In this document: positions 46,560 through 61,090 of the stretch, piece by piece
How the letters are laid out: the number at the start of each line of letters is the position of its first letter
How positions within the stretch are numbered: the stretch's first letter is position 1
NCBI GenBank assembly: GCA_963082975.1
Contig: OY720349.1
Location: 66,338,501-66,402,500 of the forward strand
Origin: Labia minor
Lineage: Eukaryota; Arthropoda; Insecta; Dermaptera; Spongiphoridae
Length of the DNA: 64,000 bases
Direction: 5' to 3'
Translations under genes and position numbers: made by a program
Notes under the pieces: model-generated
What the model saw: only the letters and a program-made list of their open reading frames with translations
What the model was told of the DNA's origin: nothing
Databases searched by the model: none

Positions 46560-47640
46560 CATAATTTTTTAGGTAAAATTAAAAAATGAAATGTTTTAAA
46601 AAAAATAATTAATTCGTTCTGTTTACATCATAAAAATATTGAAAAAATATATTATTGATATTTCTGAAGAATAATTATTTTTTTTCCGAAAACCTAGGGT
46701 CATCCTACGATGACCTTTCATAATTTTTACGGGAAAATTAAAAAATGAAATTTTTAAAAATAAATAATAAATTCGTTCATTTTACATCATAAAAATATTA
46801 AAAAAAATACTATTGATATTTTTGATGAATAATTATTTTTTTATGCCGAAAACCTAGGGTCATCCTACGATGACCTTTCATAATTTTTTAGGTAAAATTA
46901 AAAAATGAAATGTTTTAAAAAAAATAATAAATTCGTTCTGTTTACATCATAAAAATATTGAAAAAATATATTATTGATATTTCTGAAGAATAATTATTTT
47001 TTTTTTCGAAAACCTAGGGTCATCCTACGATGACCTTTCATAATTTTTTAGGTAAAATTAAAAAATGAAATGTTTTAAAAAAAATAATAAATTCGTTCAT
47101 TTTACATCATAAAAATATTAAAAAAATATATTATTGATATTTCTGATGAATAATTATTTTATTATGCCGAACACCTAGGGTCATCCTACGATGACCTTTC
47201 ATAATTTTTACGGGAAAATTAAAAAATGAAATTTTTAAAAATAAATAATAAATTCGTTCATTTTACATCATAAAAATATTAAAAAAAATATTATTGATAT
47301 TTTTGATGAATAATTATTTTTTTATGCCGAAAACCTAGGGTCATCCTACGATGACCTTTCATAATTTTTTAGGTAAAATTAAAAAATGAAATGTTTTAAA
47401 AAAAATAATAAATTCGTTCATTTTACATCATAAAAATATTAAAAAAATATATTATTGATATTTCTGATGAATAATTATTTTATTATGCCGAACACCTAGG
47501 GTCATCCTACGATGACCTTTCATAATTTTTACGGGAAAATTAAAAAATGAAATTTTTAAAAATAAATAATAAATTCGTTCATTTTACATCATAAAAATAT
47601 TAAAAAAAATATTATTGATATTTTTGATGAATAATTATTT
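46560..47640 (+). repeat. Satellite stretch with two-monomer (about 321 bp) periodicity
   Basis: The TTTTTAGGTAAAATT variant recurs (AGG at 47050 and 47371), followed each time by a GAACACC unit. This gives a short two-monomer tandem pattern at the left edge of the second variant domain. It is short and approximate. Confidence 0.5.
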
Positions 47641-48339
47641 TTTTATGCCGAAAACCTAGGGTCATCCTACGATGACCTTTCATAATTTTTCCGGGAAAAT
47701 TAAAAAATGAAATTTTTAAAAATAAATAATAAATTCGTTCATTTTACATCATAAAAATATTAAAAAAATATATTATTGATATTTCTGATGATTAATTATT
47801 TTTTTATACCGAAAACCTAGGGTCATCCTACGATGACCTTTCATAATTTTTACAGGAAAATTAAAAAATGAAATGTTTTAAAAAAAATAATAAATTCGTT
47901 TATTTTACATCATAAAAATATTAAAAAAATATATTATTGATATTTCTGATGAATAATTATTTTTTTATGCCGAAAACCTAGGGTCATCCTACGATGACCT
48001 TTCATAATTTTTACGGGAAAATTAAAAAATGAAATGTTTTAAAAAAAATAATAAATTCGTTCATTTCACATCATAAAAATATTAAAAAAATATATTATTG
48101 ATATTTCTGAAGAATAATTATTTTTTTTCCGAAAACCTAGGGTCATCCTACGATGACCCTTCATAATTTTTACGGGAAAATTAAAAAATGAAATTTTTAA
48201 AAATAAATAATAAATTCGTTCATTTTACATCATAAAAATATTAAAAAAAATATTATTGATATTTTTGATGAATAATTATTTTTTTATGCCGAAAACCTAG
48301 GGTCATCCTACGATGACCTTTCATAAATTTTAAGGGAAA

Positions 48340-51300
48340 ATTAAAAAATGAAATTTTTAAAAATAAATAATAAATTCGTTCATTTTACATCATATAAATA
48401 TTAAAAAAATATATTATTGATATTTCTGATGAATAATTATTTTTTTATGCCGAAAACCTAGGGTCATCCTACGATGACCTTTCATAATTTTTTCGGTAAA
48501 GTTAAAAAATGAAATGTTTTAAAAAAAATAATAAATTCGTTCTGTTTACATCATAAAAATATTGAAAAAATATATTATTGATATTTCTGATGAATAATTA
48601 TTTTATTATGCCGAAAACCTAGGGTCATCCTACAATGACCTTTCATAATTTTTACGGGAAAATTAAAAAATGAAATTTTTAAAAATAAATAATAAATTCG
48701 TTCATTTTACATCATAAAAATATTAAAAAAATATATTATTGATATTTCTGATGAATAATTATTTTTTTATACCGAAAACCTAGGGTCATCCTACGATGAC
48801 CTTTCATAATTTTTTAGGTAAAATTAAAAAATGAAATGTTTTAAAAAAAATAATTAATTCGTTCTGTTTACATCATAAAAATATTGAAAAAATATATTAT
48901 TGATATTTCTGAAGAATAATTATTTTTTTTCCGAAAACCTAGGGTCATCCTACGATGACCTTTCATAATTTTTACAGGAAAATTAAAAAATGAAATTTTT
49001 AAAAATAAATAATAAATTCGTTCATTTTACATCATAAAAATATTAAAAAAAAATATTATTGATATTTTTGATGAATAATTATTTTTTTATGCCGAAAACC
49101 TAGGGTCATCCTACGATGACCTTTCATATTTTTTCCGGGAAAATTAAAAAATGAAATTTTTAAAAATAAATAATAAATTCGTTCATTTTACATCATAAAA
49201 ATATTAAAAAAATATATTATTGATATTTCTGATGATTAATTATTTTTTTTATACCGAAAACCTAGGGTCATCCTACGATGACCTTTCATAATTTTTACGG
49301 GAAAATTAAAAAATGAAATTTTTAAAAATAAATAATAAATTCGTTCATTTTACATCATAAAAATATTAAAAAAAATATTATTGATATTTTTGATGAATAA
49401 TTATTTTTTTATGCCGAAAACCTAGGGTCATCCTACGATGACCTTTCATAAATTTTACGGGAAAATTAAAAAATGAAATTTTTAAAAATAAATAATAAAT
49501 TCGTTCATTTTACATCATAAAAATATTAAAAAAATATATTATTGATATTTCTGATGAATAATTATTTTTTTATGCCGAAAACCTAGGGTCATCCTACGAT
49601 GACCTTTCATAATTTTTACGGGAAAATTAAAAAATGAAATTTTTAAAAATAAATAATAAATTCGTTCATTTTACATCATAAAAATATTAAAAAAAATATT
49701 ATTGATATTTTTGATGAATAATTATTTTTTCATGCCGAAAACCTAGGGTCATCCTACGATGACCTATCATAATTTTTACGGGAAAATTAAAAAATGAAAT
49801 TTTTAAAAATAAATAATAAATTCGTTCATTTTACATCATAAAAATATTAAAAAAAATATTATTGATATTTTTGATGAATAATTATTTTTTTATGCCGAAA
49901 ACCTAGGGTCATCCTACGATGACCTTTCATAAATTTTACGGGAAAATCAAAAAATGAAATTTTTAAAAATAAATAATAAATTCGTTCATTTTACATCATA
50001 TAAATATTAAAAAAATATATTATTGATATTTCTGATGAATAATTATTTTTTTATGCCGAAAACATAGGGTCATCCTACGATGACCTTTCATAATTTTTTC
50101 GGTAAAGTTAAAAAATGAAATGTTTTAAAAAAAATAATAAATTCGTTCTGTTTACATCATAAAAATATTGAAAAAATATATTATTGATATTTGTGAAGAA
50201 TTATTATTTTTTTATGCCGAAAACCTAGGGTCATCCTACTATGACCTTTCATAATTTTTACAGGAAAATTAAAAAATGAAATGTTTTAAAAAAAATAATA
50301 AATTCGTTCTGTTTACATCATAAAAATATTAAAAAAATATATTATTGATATTTCTGATGAATAATTATTTTTTTATGCCGAAAACCTAGGGTCATCCTAC
50401 GATGACCTTTCATAATTTTTACGGGAAAATTAAAAAATGAAATTTTTAAAAATAAATAATAAATTCGTTCATTTTACATCATATAAATATTAAAAAAATA
50501 TATTATTGATATTTCTGATGAATAATTATTTTTTTATGCAGAAAACCTAAGGTCATCCTACGATGAACTTTCATACTTTTTACGGGAAAATTAAAATATG
50601 AAATTTTTAAAAATAAATAATAAATTCGTTCATTTTACATCATATAAATATTAAAAAAATATATTATTGATATTTCTGATGAATAATTATTTTTTTATGC
50701 CGAAAACCTAGGGTCATCCTACGATGACCTTTCATAATTTTTTCGGTAAAGTTAAAAAATGAAATGTTTTAAAAAAAATAATAAATTCGTTCTGTTTACA
50801 TCATAAAAATATTGAAAAAATATATTATTGATATTTCTGATGAATAATTATTTTATTATGCCGAAAACCTAGGGTCATCCTACAATGACCTTTCATAATT
50901 TTTACGGGAAAATTAAAAAATGAAATTTTTAAAAATAAATAATAAATTCGTTCATTTTACATCATAAAAATATTAAAAAAATATATTATTGATATTTCTG
51001 ATGAATAATTATTTTTTTATACCGAAAACCTAGGGTCATCCTACGATGACCTTTCATAATTTTTTAGGTAAAATTAAAAAATGAAATGTTTTAAAAAAAA
51101 TAATTAATTCGTTCTGTTTACATCATAAAAATATTGAAAAAATATATTATTGATATTTCTGAAGAATAATTATTTTTTTTCCGAAAACCTAGGGTCATCC
51201 TACGATGACCTTTCATAATTTTTACAGGAAAATTAAAAAATGAAATTTTTAAAAATAAATAATAAATTCGTTCATTTTACATCATAAAAATATTAAAAAA

Positions 51301-53730
51301 AAATATTATTGATATTTTTGATGAATAATTATTTTTTTATGCCGAAAACCTAGGGTCATCCTACGATGACCTTTCATATTTTTTCCGGGAAAATTAAAAA
51401 ATGAAATTTTTAAAAATAAATAATAAATTCGTTCATTTTACATCATAAAAATATTAAAAAAATATATTATTGATATTTCTGATGATTAATTATTTTTTTT
51501 ATACCGAAAACCTAGGGTCATCCTACGATGACCTTTCATAATTTTTACGGGAAAATTAAAAAATGAAATTTTTAAAAATAAATAATAAATTCGTTCATTT
51601 TACATCATAAAAATATTAAAAAAAATATTATTGATATTTTTGATGAATAATTATTTTTTTATGCCGAAAACCTAGGGTCATCCTACGATGACCTTTCATA
51701 AATTTTACGGGAAAATTAAAAAATGAAATTTTTAAAAATAAATAATAAATTCGTTCATTTTACATCATAAAAATATTAAAAAAATATATTATTGATATTT
51801 CTGATGAATAATTATTTTTTTATGCCGAAAACCTAGGGTCATCCTACGATGACCTTTCATAATTTTTACGGGAAAATTAAAAAATGAAATTTTTAAAAAT
51901 AAATAATAAATTCGTTCATTTTACATCATAAAAATATTAAAAAAAATATTATTGATATTTTTGATGAATAATTATTTTTTCATGCCGAAAACCTAGGGTC
52001 ATCCTACGATGACCTATCATAATTTTTACGGGAAAATTAAAAAATGAAATTTTTAAAAATAAATAATAAATTCGTTCATTTTACATCATAAAAATATTAA
52101 AAAAAATATTATTGATATTTTTGATGAATAATTATTTTTTTATGCCGAAAACCTAGGGTCATCCTACGATGACCTTTCATAAATTTTACGGGAAAATCAA
52201 AAAATGAAATTTTTAAAAATAAATAATAAATTCGTTCATTTTACATCATATAAATATTAAAAAAATATATTATTGATATTTCTGATGAATAATTATTTTT
52301 TTATGCCGAAAACATAGGGTCATCCTACGATGACCTTTCATAATTTTTTCGGTAAAGTTAAAAAATGAAATGTTTTAAAAAAAATAATAAATTCGTTCTG
52401 TTTACATCATAAAAATATTGAAAAAATATATTATTGATATTTGTGAAGAATTATTATTTTTTTATGCCGAAAACCTAGGGTCATCCTACTATGACCTTTC
52501 ATAATTTTTACAGGAAAATTAAAAAATGAAATGTTTTAAAAAAAATAATAAATTCGTTCTGTTTACATCATAAAAATATTAAAAAAATATATTATTGATA
52601 TTTCTGATGAATAATTATTTTTTTATGCCGAAAACCTAGGGTCATCCTACGATGACCTTTCATAATTTTTACGGGAAAATTAAAAAATGAAATTTTTAAA
52701 AATAAATAATAAATTCGTTCATTTTACATCATATAAATATTAAAAAAATATATTATTGATATTTCTGATGAATAATTATTTTTTTATGCAGAAAACCTAA
52801 GGTCATCCTACGATGAACTTTCATACTTTTTACGGGAAAATTAAAATATGAAATTTTTAAAAATAAATAATAAATTCGTTCATTTTACATCATATAAATA
52901 TTAAAAAAATATATTATTGATATTTCTGATGAATAATTATTTTTTTATGCCGAAAACCTAGGGTCATCCTACGATGACCTTTCATAATTTTTTCGGTAAA
53001 GTTAAAAAATGAAATGTTTTAAAAAAAATAATAAATTCGTTCTGTTTACATCATAAAAATATTGAAAAAATATATTATTGATATTTCTGATGAATAATTA
53101 TTTTATTATGCCGAAAACCTAGGGTCATCCTACAATGACCTTTCATAATTTTTACGGGAAAATTAAAAAATGAAATTTTTAAAAATAAATAATAAATTCG
53201 TTCATTTTACATCATAAAAATATTAAAAAAATATATTATTGATATTTCTGATGAATAATTATTTTTTTATACCGAAAACCTAGGGTCATCCTACGATGAC
53301 CTTTCATAATTTTTTAGGTAAAATTAAAAAATGAAATGTTTTAAAAAAAATAATTAATTCGTTCTGTTTACATCATAAAAATATTGAAAAAATATATTAT
53401 TGATATTTCTGAAGAATAATTATTTTTTTTCCGAAAACCTAGGGTCATCCTACGATGACCTTTCATAATTTTTACAGGAAAATTAAAAAATGAAATTTTT
53501 AAAAATAAATAATAAATTCGTTCATTTTACATCATAAAAATATTAAAAAAAAATATTATTGATATTTTTGATGAATAATTATTTTTTTATGCCGAAAACC
53601 TAGGGTCATCCTACGATGACCTTTCATATTTTTTCCGGGAAAATTAAAAAATGAAATTTTTAAAAATAAATAATAAATTCGTTCATTTTACATCATAAAA
53701 ATATTAAAAAAATATATTATTGATATTTCT
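48340..53730 (+). repeat. Higher-order repeat, period 2,250 bp (14 monomers), about 2.4 copies
   Basis: GGTAAAGTT occurs at the same place in the order at 48501, 50751 and 53001 (last element of each string), 2,250 bp apart. GACCTATCAT (49761 and 52011) and TCATATTTTTTCCGGG (about 49116, 51366 and 53616) give the same period. The array ends where the TCCGGG unit is followed directly by a TGCAGAAAACC unit that normally comes about 1.3 kb later. Confidence 0.88.
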
Positions 53731-53739
53731 GATGAATAA

Positions 53740-55785
53740 TTATTTTTTTATGCAGAAAACCTAAGGTCATCCTACGATGAACTTTCATACTTTTTACGGG
53801 AAAATTAAAATATGAAATTTTTAAAAATAAATAATAAATTCGTTCATTTAACTTCATAAAAATATTAAAAAAAATATTATTGATATTTTTGATGAATAAT
53901 TATTTTTTTATGCCGAAAACCTAGGGTCATCCTACGATGACCTTTCATAATTTTTACGGGAAAATTTAAAAATGAAATTTTTAAAAATAAATAATAAATT
54001 CGTTCATTTTACATCATATAAATATTAAAAAAAATATATTATAGATATTTCTGATGAATAATTATTTTTTTAATGCCGAAAACCTAGGGTCATCCTACGA
54101 TGACCTTTCATAATTTTTACGGGAAAATTAAAATATGAAATTTTTAAAAATAAATAATAAATTCGTTCATTTAACTTCATAAAAATATTAAAAAAAATAT
54201 TATTGATATTTGTGAAGAATAATTATTTTTTTATGCCGAAAACCTAGGGTCATCCTACGATGACCTTTCATAATTTTTACAGGAAAATTAAAAAATGAAA
54301 TGTTTTAAAAAAAATAATAAATTCGTTCTGTTTACATCATAAAAATATTAAAAAAATATATTATTGATATTTCTGATGAATAATTATTTTTTTATGCCGA
54401 AAACCTAGGGTCATCCTACGATGACCTTTCATAATTTTTACGGGAAAATTAAAAAATGAAATTTTTAAAAATAAATAATAAATTCGTTCATTTTACATCA
54501 TATAAATATTAAAAAAATATATTATTGATATTTCTGATGAATAATTATTTTTTTATGCAGAAAACCTAAGGTCATCCTACGATGAACTTTCATAATTTTT
54601 ACGTGAAAATTAAAATATGAAATTTTTAAAAATAAATAATAAATTCGTTCATTTAACTTCATAAAAATATTAAAAAAAATATTATTGATATTTTTGATGA
54701 ATAATTATTTTTTTATGCCGAAAACCTAGGGTCATCCTACGATGACCTTTCATAATTTTTACGGGAAAATTAAAAAATGAAATTTTTAAAAATAAATAAT
54801 AAATTCGTTCATTTTACATCATATAAATATTAAAAAAAATATATTATAGATATTTCTGATGAATAATTATTTTTTTAATGCCGAAAACCTAGGGTCATCC
54901 TACGATGACCTTTCATAATTTTTACGGCAAAATTAAAAAATGAAATTTTTAGAAAATCAATAATAAATTCGTTCATTTTATATCATAAAAATATTAAAAA
55001 AATATATTATTCATATTTCTTACTAAAAATTATTTTGTTATGCCGAAACCTAGGGTCATCCTACGATGACCTTTCATAATTTTTACGGGAAAATTAAAAT
55101 ATGAAATTTTTAAAAATAAATAATAAATTCGTTCATTTAACTTCATAAAAATATTAAAAAAAATATTATTGATATTTTTGATGAATAATTATTTTTTTAT
55201 GCCGAAAACCTAGGGTCATCCTACGATGACCTTTCATAATTTTTACGGGAAAATTAAAAAATGAAATTTTTAAAAAAAATAATAAATTCGTTTATTTTAC
55301 ATCATAAAAATATTAAAAAAATATAATATTGATATTTCTGATGAATAATTATTTTTTTATGCCGAAAACCTAGGGTCATCCTACGATGACCTTTCATAAT
55401 TTTTACGGGAAAATTAAAAAATGAAATTTTTAAAAATAAATAATAAATTCGTTCATTTTACATCATATAAATATTAAAAAAATATATTATTGATATTTCT
55501 GATGAATAATTATTTTTTTATGCAGAAAACCTAAGGTCATCCTACGATGAACTTTCATAATTTTTACGGGAAAATTAAAATATGAAATTTTTAAAAATAA
55601 ATAATAAATTCGTTCATTTAACTTCATAAAAATATTAAAAAAAATATTATTGATATTTTTGATCAATAATTATTTTTTTATGCCGAAAACCTAGGGTCAT
55701 CCTACGATGACCTTTCATAATTTTTACGGGAAAATTAAAAAATGAAATTTTTAAAAATAAATAATAAATTCGTTCATTTTACATC
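53740..55785 (+). repeat. Satellite tail segment, duplicated at 60974-63019 (offset 7,234 bp)
   Basis: Units with CATACTTTT, TTCATTTAACTTC, AAATTTAAAAATG, ACGGCAAAATT (54925 and 62159) and TTTGATCAATAAT (55661 and 62895) recur at 7,234 bp. A few one-base differences exist, such as A-run length near 54030 and 61265 and ACGTGAAAA near 54602. The segment includes a TACTAAAAATT junction unit otherwise typical of the left part of the array. Confidence 0.82.
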
Positions 55786-58700
55786 ATAAAAATATTAAAA
55801 AAAATATTATTGATATTTTTGATGAATAATTATTTTTTTATGCCGAAAACCTAGGGTCATCCTACGATGACCTTTCATAAATTTTACGGGAAAATCAAAA
55901 AATGAAATTTTTAAAAATAAATAATAAATTCGTTCATTTTACATCATATAAATATTAAAAAAATATATTATTGATATTTCTGATGAATAATTATTTTTTT
56001 ATGCCGAAAACATAGGGTCATCCTACGATGACCTTTCATAATTTTTTCGGTAAAGTTAAAAAATGAAATGTTTTAAAAAAAATAATAAATTCGTTCTGTT
56101 TACATCATAAAAATATTGAAAAAATATATTATTGATATTTGTGAAGAATTATTATTTTTTTATGCCGAAAACCTAGGGTCATCCTACTATGACCTTTCAT
56201 AATTTTTACAGGAAAATTAAAAAATGAAATGTTTTAAAAAAAATAATAAATTCGTTCTGTTTACATCATAAAAATATTAAAAAAATATATTATTGATATT
56301 TCTGATGAATAATTATTTTTTTATGCCGAAAACCTAGGGTCATCCTACGATGACCTTTCATAATTTTTACGGGAAAATTAAAAAATGAAATTTTTAAAAA
56401 TAAATAATAAATTCGTTCATTTTACATCATATAAATATTAAAAAAATATATTATTGATATTTCTGATGAATAATTATTTTTTTATGCAGAAAACCTAAGG
56501 TCATCCTACGATGAACTTTCATACTTTTTACGGGAAAATTAAAATATGAAATTTTTAAAAATAAATAATAAATTCGTTCATTTTACATCATATAAATATT
56601 AAAAAAATATATTATTGATATTTCTGATGAATAATTATTTTTTTATGCCGAAAACCTAGGGTCATCCTACGATGACCTTTCATAATTTTTTCGGTAAAGT
56701 TAAAAAATGAAATGTTTTAAAAAAAAATAATAAATTCGTTCTGTTTACATCATAAAAATATTGAAAAAATATATTATTGATATTTCTGATGAATAATTAT
56801 TTTATTATGCCGAAAACCTAGGGTCATCCTACAATGACCTTTCATAATTTTTACGGGAAAATTAAAAAATGAAATTTTTAAAAATAAATAATAAATTCGT
56901 TCATTTTACATCATAAAAATATTAAAAAAATATATTATTGATATTTCTGATGAATAATTATTTTTTTATACCGAAAACCTAGGGTCATCCTACGATGACC
57001 TTTCATAATTTTTTAGGTAAAATTAAAAAATGAAATGTTTTAAAAAAAATAATTAATTCGTTCTGTTTACATCATAAAAATATTGAAAAAATATATTATT
57101 GATATTTCTGAAGAATAATTATTTTTTTTCCGAAAACCTAGGGTCATCCTACGATGACCTTTCATAATTTTTACAGGAAAATTAAAAAATGAAATTTTTA
57201 AAAATAAATAATAAATTCGTTCATTTTACATCATAAAAATATTAAAAAAAAATATTATTGATATTTTTGATGAATAATTATTTTTTTATGCCGAAAACCT
57301 AGGGTCATCCTACGATGACCTTTCATATTTTTTCCGGGAAAATTAAAAAATGAAATTTTTAAAAATAAATAATAAATTCGTTCATTTTACATCATAAAAA
57401 TATTAAAAAAATATATTATTGATATTTCTGATGATTAATTATTTTTTTTATACCGAAAACCTAGGGTCATCCTACGATGACCTTTCATAATTTTTACGGG
57501 AAAATTAAAAAATGAAATTTTTAAAAATAAATAATAAATTCGTTCATTTTACATCATAAAAATATTAAAAAAAATATTATTGATATTTTTGATGAATAAT
57601 TATTTTTTTATGCCGAAAACCTAGGGTCATCCTACGATGACCTTTCATAAATTTTACGGGAAAATTAAAAAATGAAATTTTTAAAAATAAATAATAAATT
57701 CGTTCATTTTACATCATAAAAATATTAAAAAAATATATTATTGATATTTCTGATGAATAATTATTTTTTTATGCCGAAAACCTAGGGTCATCCTACGATG
57801 ACCTTTCATAATTTTTACGGGAAAATTAAAAAATGAAATTTTTAAAAATAAATAATAAATTCGTTCATTTTACATCATAAAAATATTAAAAAAAATATTA
57901 TTGATATTTTTGATGAATAATTATTTTTTCATGCCGAAAACCTAGGGTCATCCTACGATGACCTATCATAATTTTTACGGGAAAATTAAAAAATGAAATT
58001 TTTAAAAATAAATAATAAATTCGTTCATTTTACATCATAAAAATATTAAAAAAAATATTATTGATATTTTTGATGAATAATTATTTTTTTATGCCGAAAA
58101 CCTAGGGTCATCCTACGATGACCTTTCATAAATTTTACGGGAAAATCAAAAAATGAAATTTTTAAAAATAAATAATAAATTCGTTCATTTTACATCATAT
58201 AAATATTAAAAAAATATATTATTGATATTTCTGATGAATAATTATTTTTTTATGCCGAAAACATAGGGTCATCCTACGATGACCTTTCATAATTTTTTCG
58301 GTAAAGTTAAAAAATGAAATGTTTTAAAAAAAATAATAAATTCGTTCTGTTTACATCATAAAAATATTGAAAAAATATATTATTGATATTTGTGAAGAAT
58401 TATTATTTTTTTATGCCGAAAACCTAGGGTCATCCTACTATGACCTTTCATAATTTTTACAGGAAAATTAAAAAATGAAATGTTTTAAAAAAAATAATAA
58501 ATTCGTTCTGTTTACATCATAAAAATATTAAAAAAATATATTATTGATATTTCTGATGAATAATTATTTTTTTATGCCGAAAACCTAGGGTCATCCTACG
58601 ATGACCTTTCATAATTTTTACGGGAAAATTAAAAAATGAAATTTTTAAAAATAAATAATAAATTCGTTCATTTTACATCATATAAATATTAAAAAAATAT

Positions 58701-61090
58701 ATTATTGATATTTCTGATGAATAATTATTTTTTTATGCAGAAAACCTAAGGTCATCCTACGATGAACTTTCATACTTTTTACGGGAAAATTAAAATATGA
58801 AATTTTTAAAAATAAATAATAAATTCGTTCATTTTACATCATATAAATATTAAAAAAATATATTATTGATATTTCTGATGAATAATTATTTTTTTATGCC
58901 GAAAACCTAGGGTCATCCTACGATGACCTTTCATAATTTTTTCGGTAAAGTTAAAAAATGAAATGTTTTAAAAAAAATAATAAATTCGTTCTGTTTACAT
59001 CATAAAAATATTGAAAAAATATATTATTGATATTTCTGATGAATAATTATTTTATTATGCCGAAAACCTAGGGTCATCCTACAATGACCTTTCATAATTT
59101 TTACGGGAAAATTAAAAAATAAAATTTTTAAAAATAAATAATAAATTCGTTCATTTTACATCATAAAAATATTAAAAAAATATATTATTGATATTTCTGA
59201 TGAATAATTATTTTTTTATACCGAAAACCTAGGGTCATCCTACGATGACCTTTCATAATTTTTTAGGTAAAATTAAAAAATGAAATGTTTTAAAAAAAAT
59301 AATTAATTCGTTCTGTTTACATCATAAAAATATTGAAAAAATATATTATTGATATTTCTGAAGAATAATTATTTTTTTTCCGAAAACCTAGGGTCATCCT
59401 ACGATGACCTTTCATAATTTTTACAGGAAAATTAAAAAATGAAATTTTTAAAAATAAATAATAAATTCGTTCATTTTACATCATAAAAATATTAAAAAAA
59501 AATATTATTGATATTTTTGATGAATAATTATTTTTTTATGCCGAAAACCTAGGGTCATCCTACGATGACCTTTCATATTTTTTCCGGGAAAATTAAAAAA
59601 TGAAATTTTTAAAAATAAATAATAAATTCGTTCATTTTACATCATAAAAATATTAAAAAAATATATTATTGATATTTCTGATGATTAATTATTTTTTTTA
59701 TACCGAAAACCTAGGGTCATCCTACGATGACCTTTCATAATTTTTACGGGAAAATTAAAAAATGAAATTTTTAAAAATAAATAATAAATTCGTTCATTTT
59801 ACATCATAAAAATATTAAAAAAAATATTATTGATATTTTTGATGAATAATTATTTTTTTATGCCGAAAACCTAGGGTCATCCTACGATGACCTTTCATAA
59901 ATTTTACGGGAAAATTAAAAAATGAAATTTTTAAAAATAAATAATAAATTCGTTCATTTTACATCATAAAAATATTAAAAAAATATATTATTGATATTTC
60001 TGATGAATAATTATTTTTTTATGCCGAAAACCTAGGGTCATCCTACGATGACCTTTCATAATTTTTACGGGAAAATTAAAAAATGAAATTTTTAAAAATA
60101 AATAATAAATTCGTTCATTTTACATCATAAAAATATTAAAAAAAATATTATTGATATTTTTGATGAATAATTATTTTTTCATGCCGAAAACCTAGGGTCA
60201 TCCTACGATGACCTATCATAATTTTTACGGGAAAATTAAAAAATGAAATTTTTAAAAATAAATAATAAATTCGTTCATTTTACATCATAAAAATATTAAA
60301 AAAAATATTATTGATATTTTTGATGAATAATTATTTTTTTATGCCGAAAACCTAGGGTCATCCTACGATGACCTTTCATAAATTTTACGGGAAAATCAAA
60401 AAATGAAATTTTTAAAAATAAATAATAAATTCGTTCATTTTACATCATATAAATATTAAAAAAATATATTATTGATATTTCTGATGAATAATTATTTTTT
60501 TATGCCGAAAACATAGGGTCATCCTACGATGACCTTTCATAATTTTTTCGGTAAAGTTAAAAAATGAAATGTTTTAAAAAAAATAATAAATTCGTTCTGT
60601 TTACATCATAAAAATATTGAAAAAATATATTATTGATATTTGTGAAGAATTATTATTTTTTTATGCCGAAAACCTAGGGTCATCCTACTATGACCTTTCA
60701 TAATTTTTACAGGAAAATTAAAAAATGAAATGTTTTAAAAAAAATAATAAATTCGTTCTGTTTACATCATAAAAATATTAAAAAAATATATTATTGATAT
60801 TTCTGATGAATAATTATTTTTTTATGCCGAAAACCTAGGGTCATCCTACGATGACCTTTCATAATTTTTACGGGAAAATTAAAAAATGAAATTTTTAAAA
60901 ATAAATAATAAATTCGTTCATTTTACATCATATAAATATTAAAAAAATATATTATTGATATTTCTGATGAATAATTATTTTTTTATGCAGAAAACCTAAG
61001 GTCATCCTACGATGAACTTTCATACTTTTTACGGGAAAATTAAAATATGAAATTTTTAAAAATAAATAATAAATTCGTTCATTTAACTTC
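55770..61090 (+). repeat. Second 2,250-bp (14-monomer) higher-order array, about 2.4 copies
   Basis: It carries the same unit series as 48340-53730: GGAAAATCAA at 55889, 58140 and 60390, and GACCTATCAT at 57960 and 60210. The first interval is 2,251 bp because of one extra A near 56720. Here the series runs through to the TGCAGAAAACC/CATACTTTT unit without the skip seen in the first array. Confidence 0.87.
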
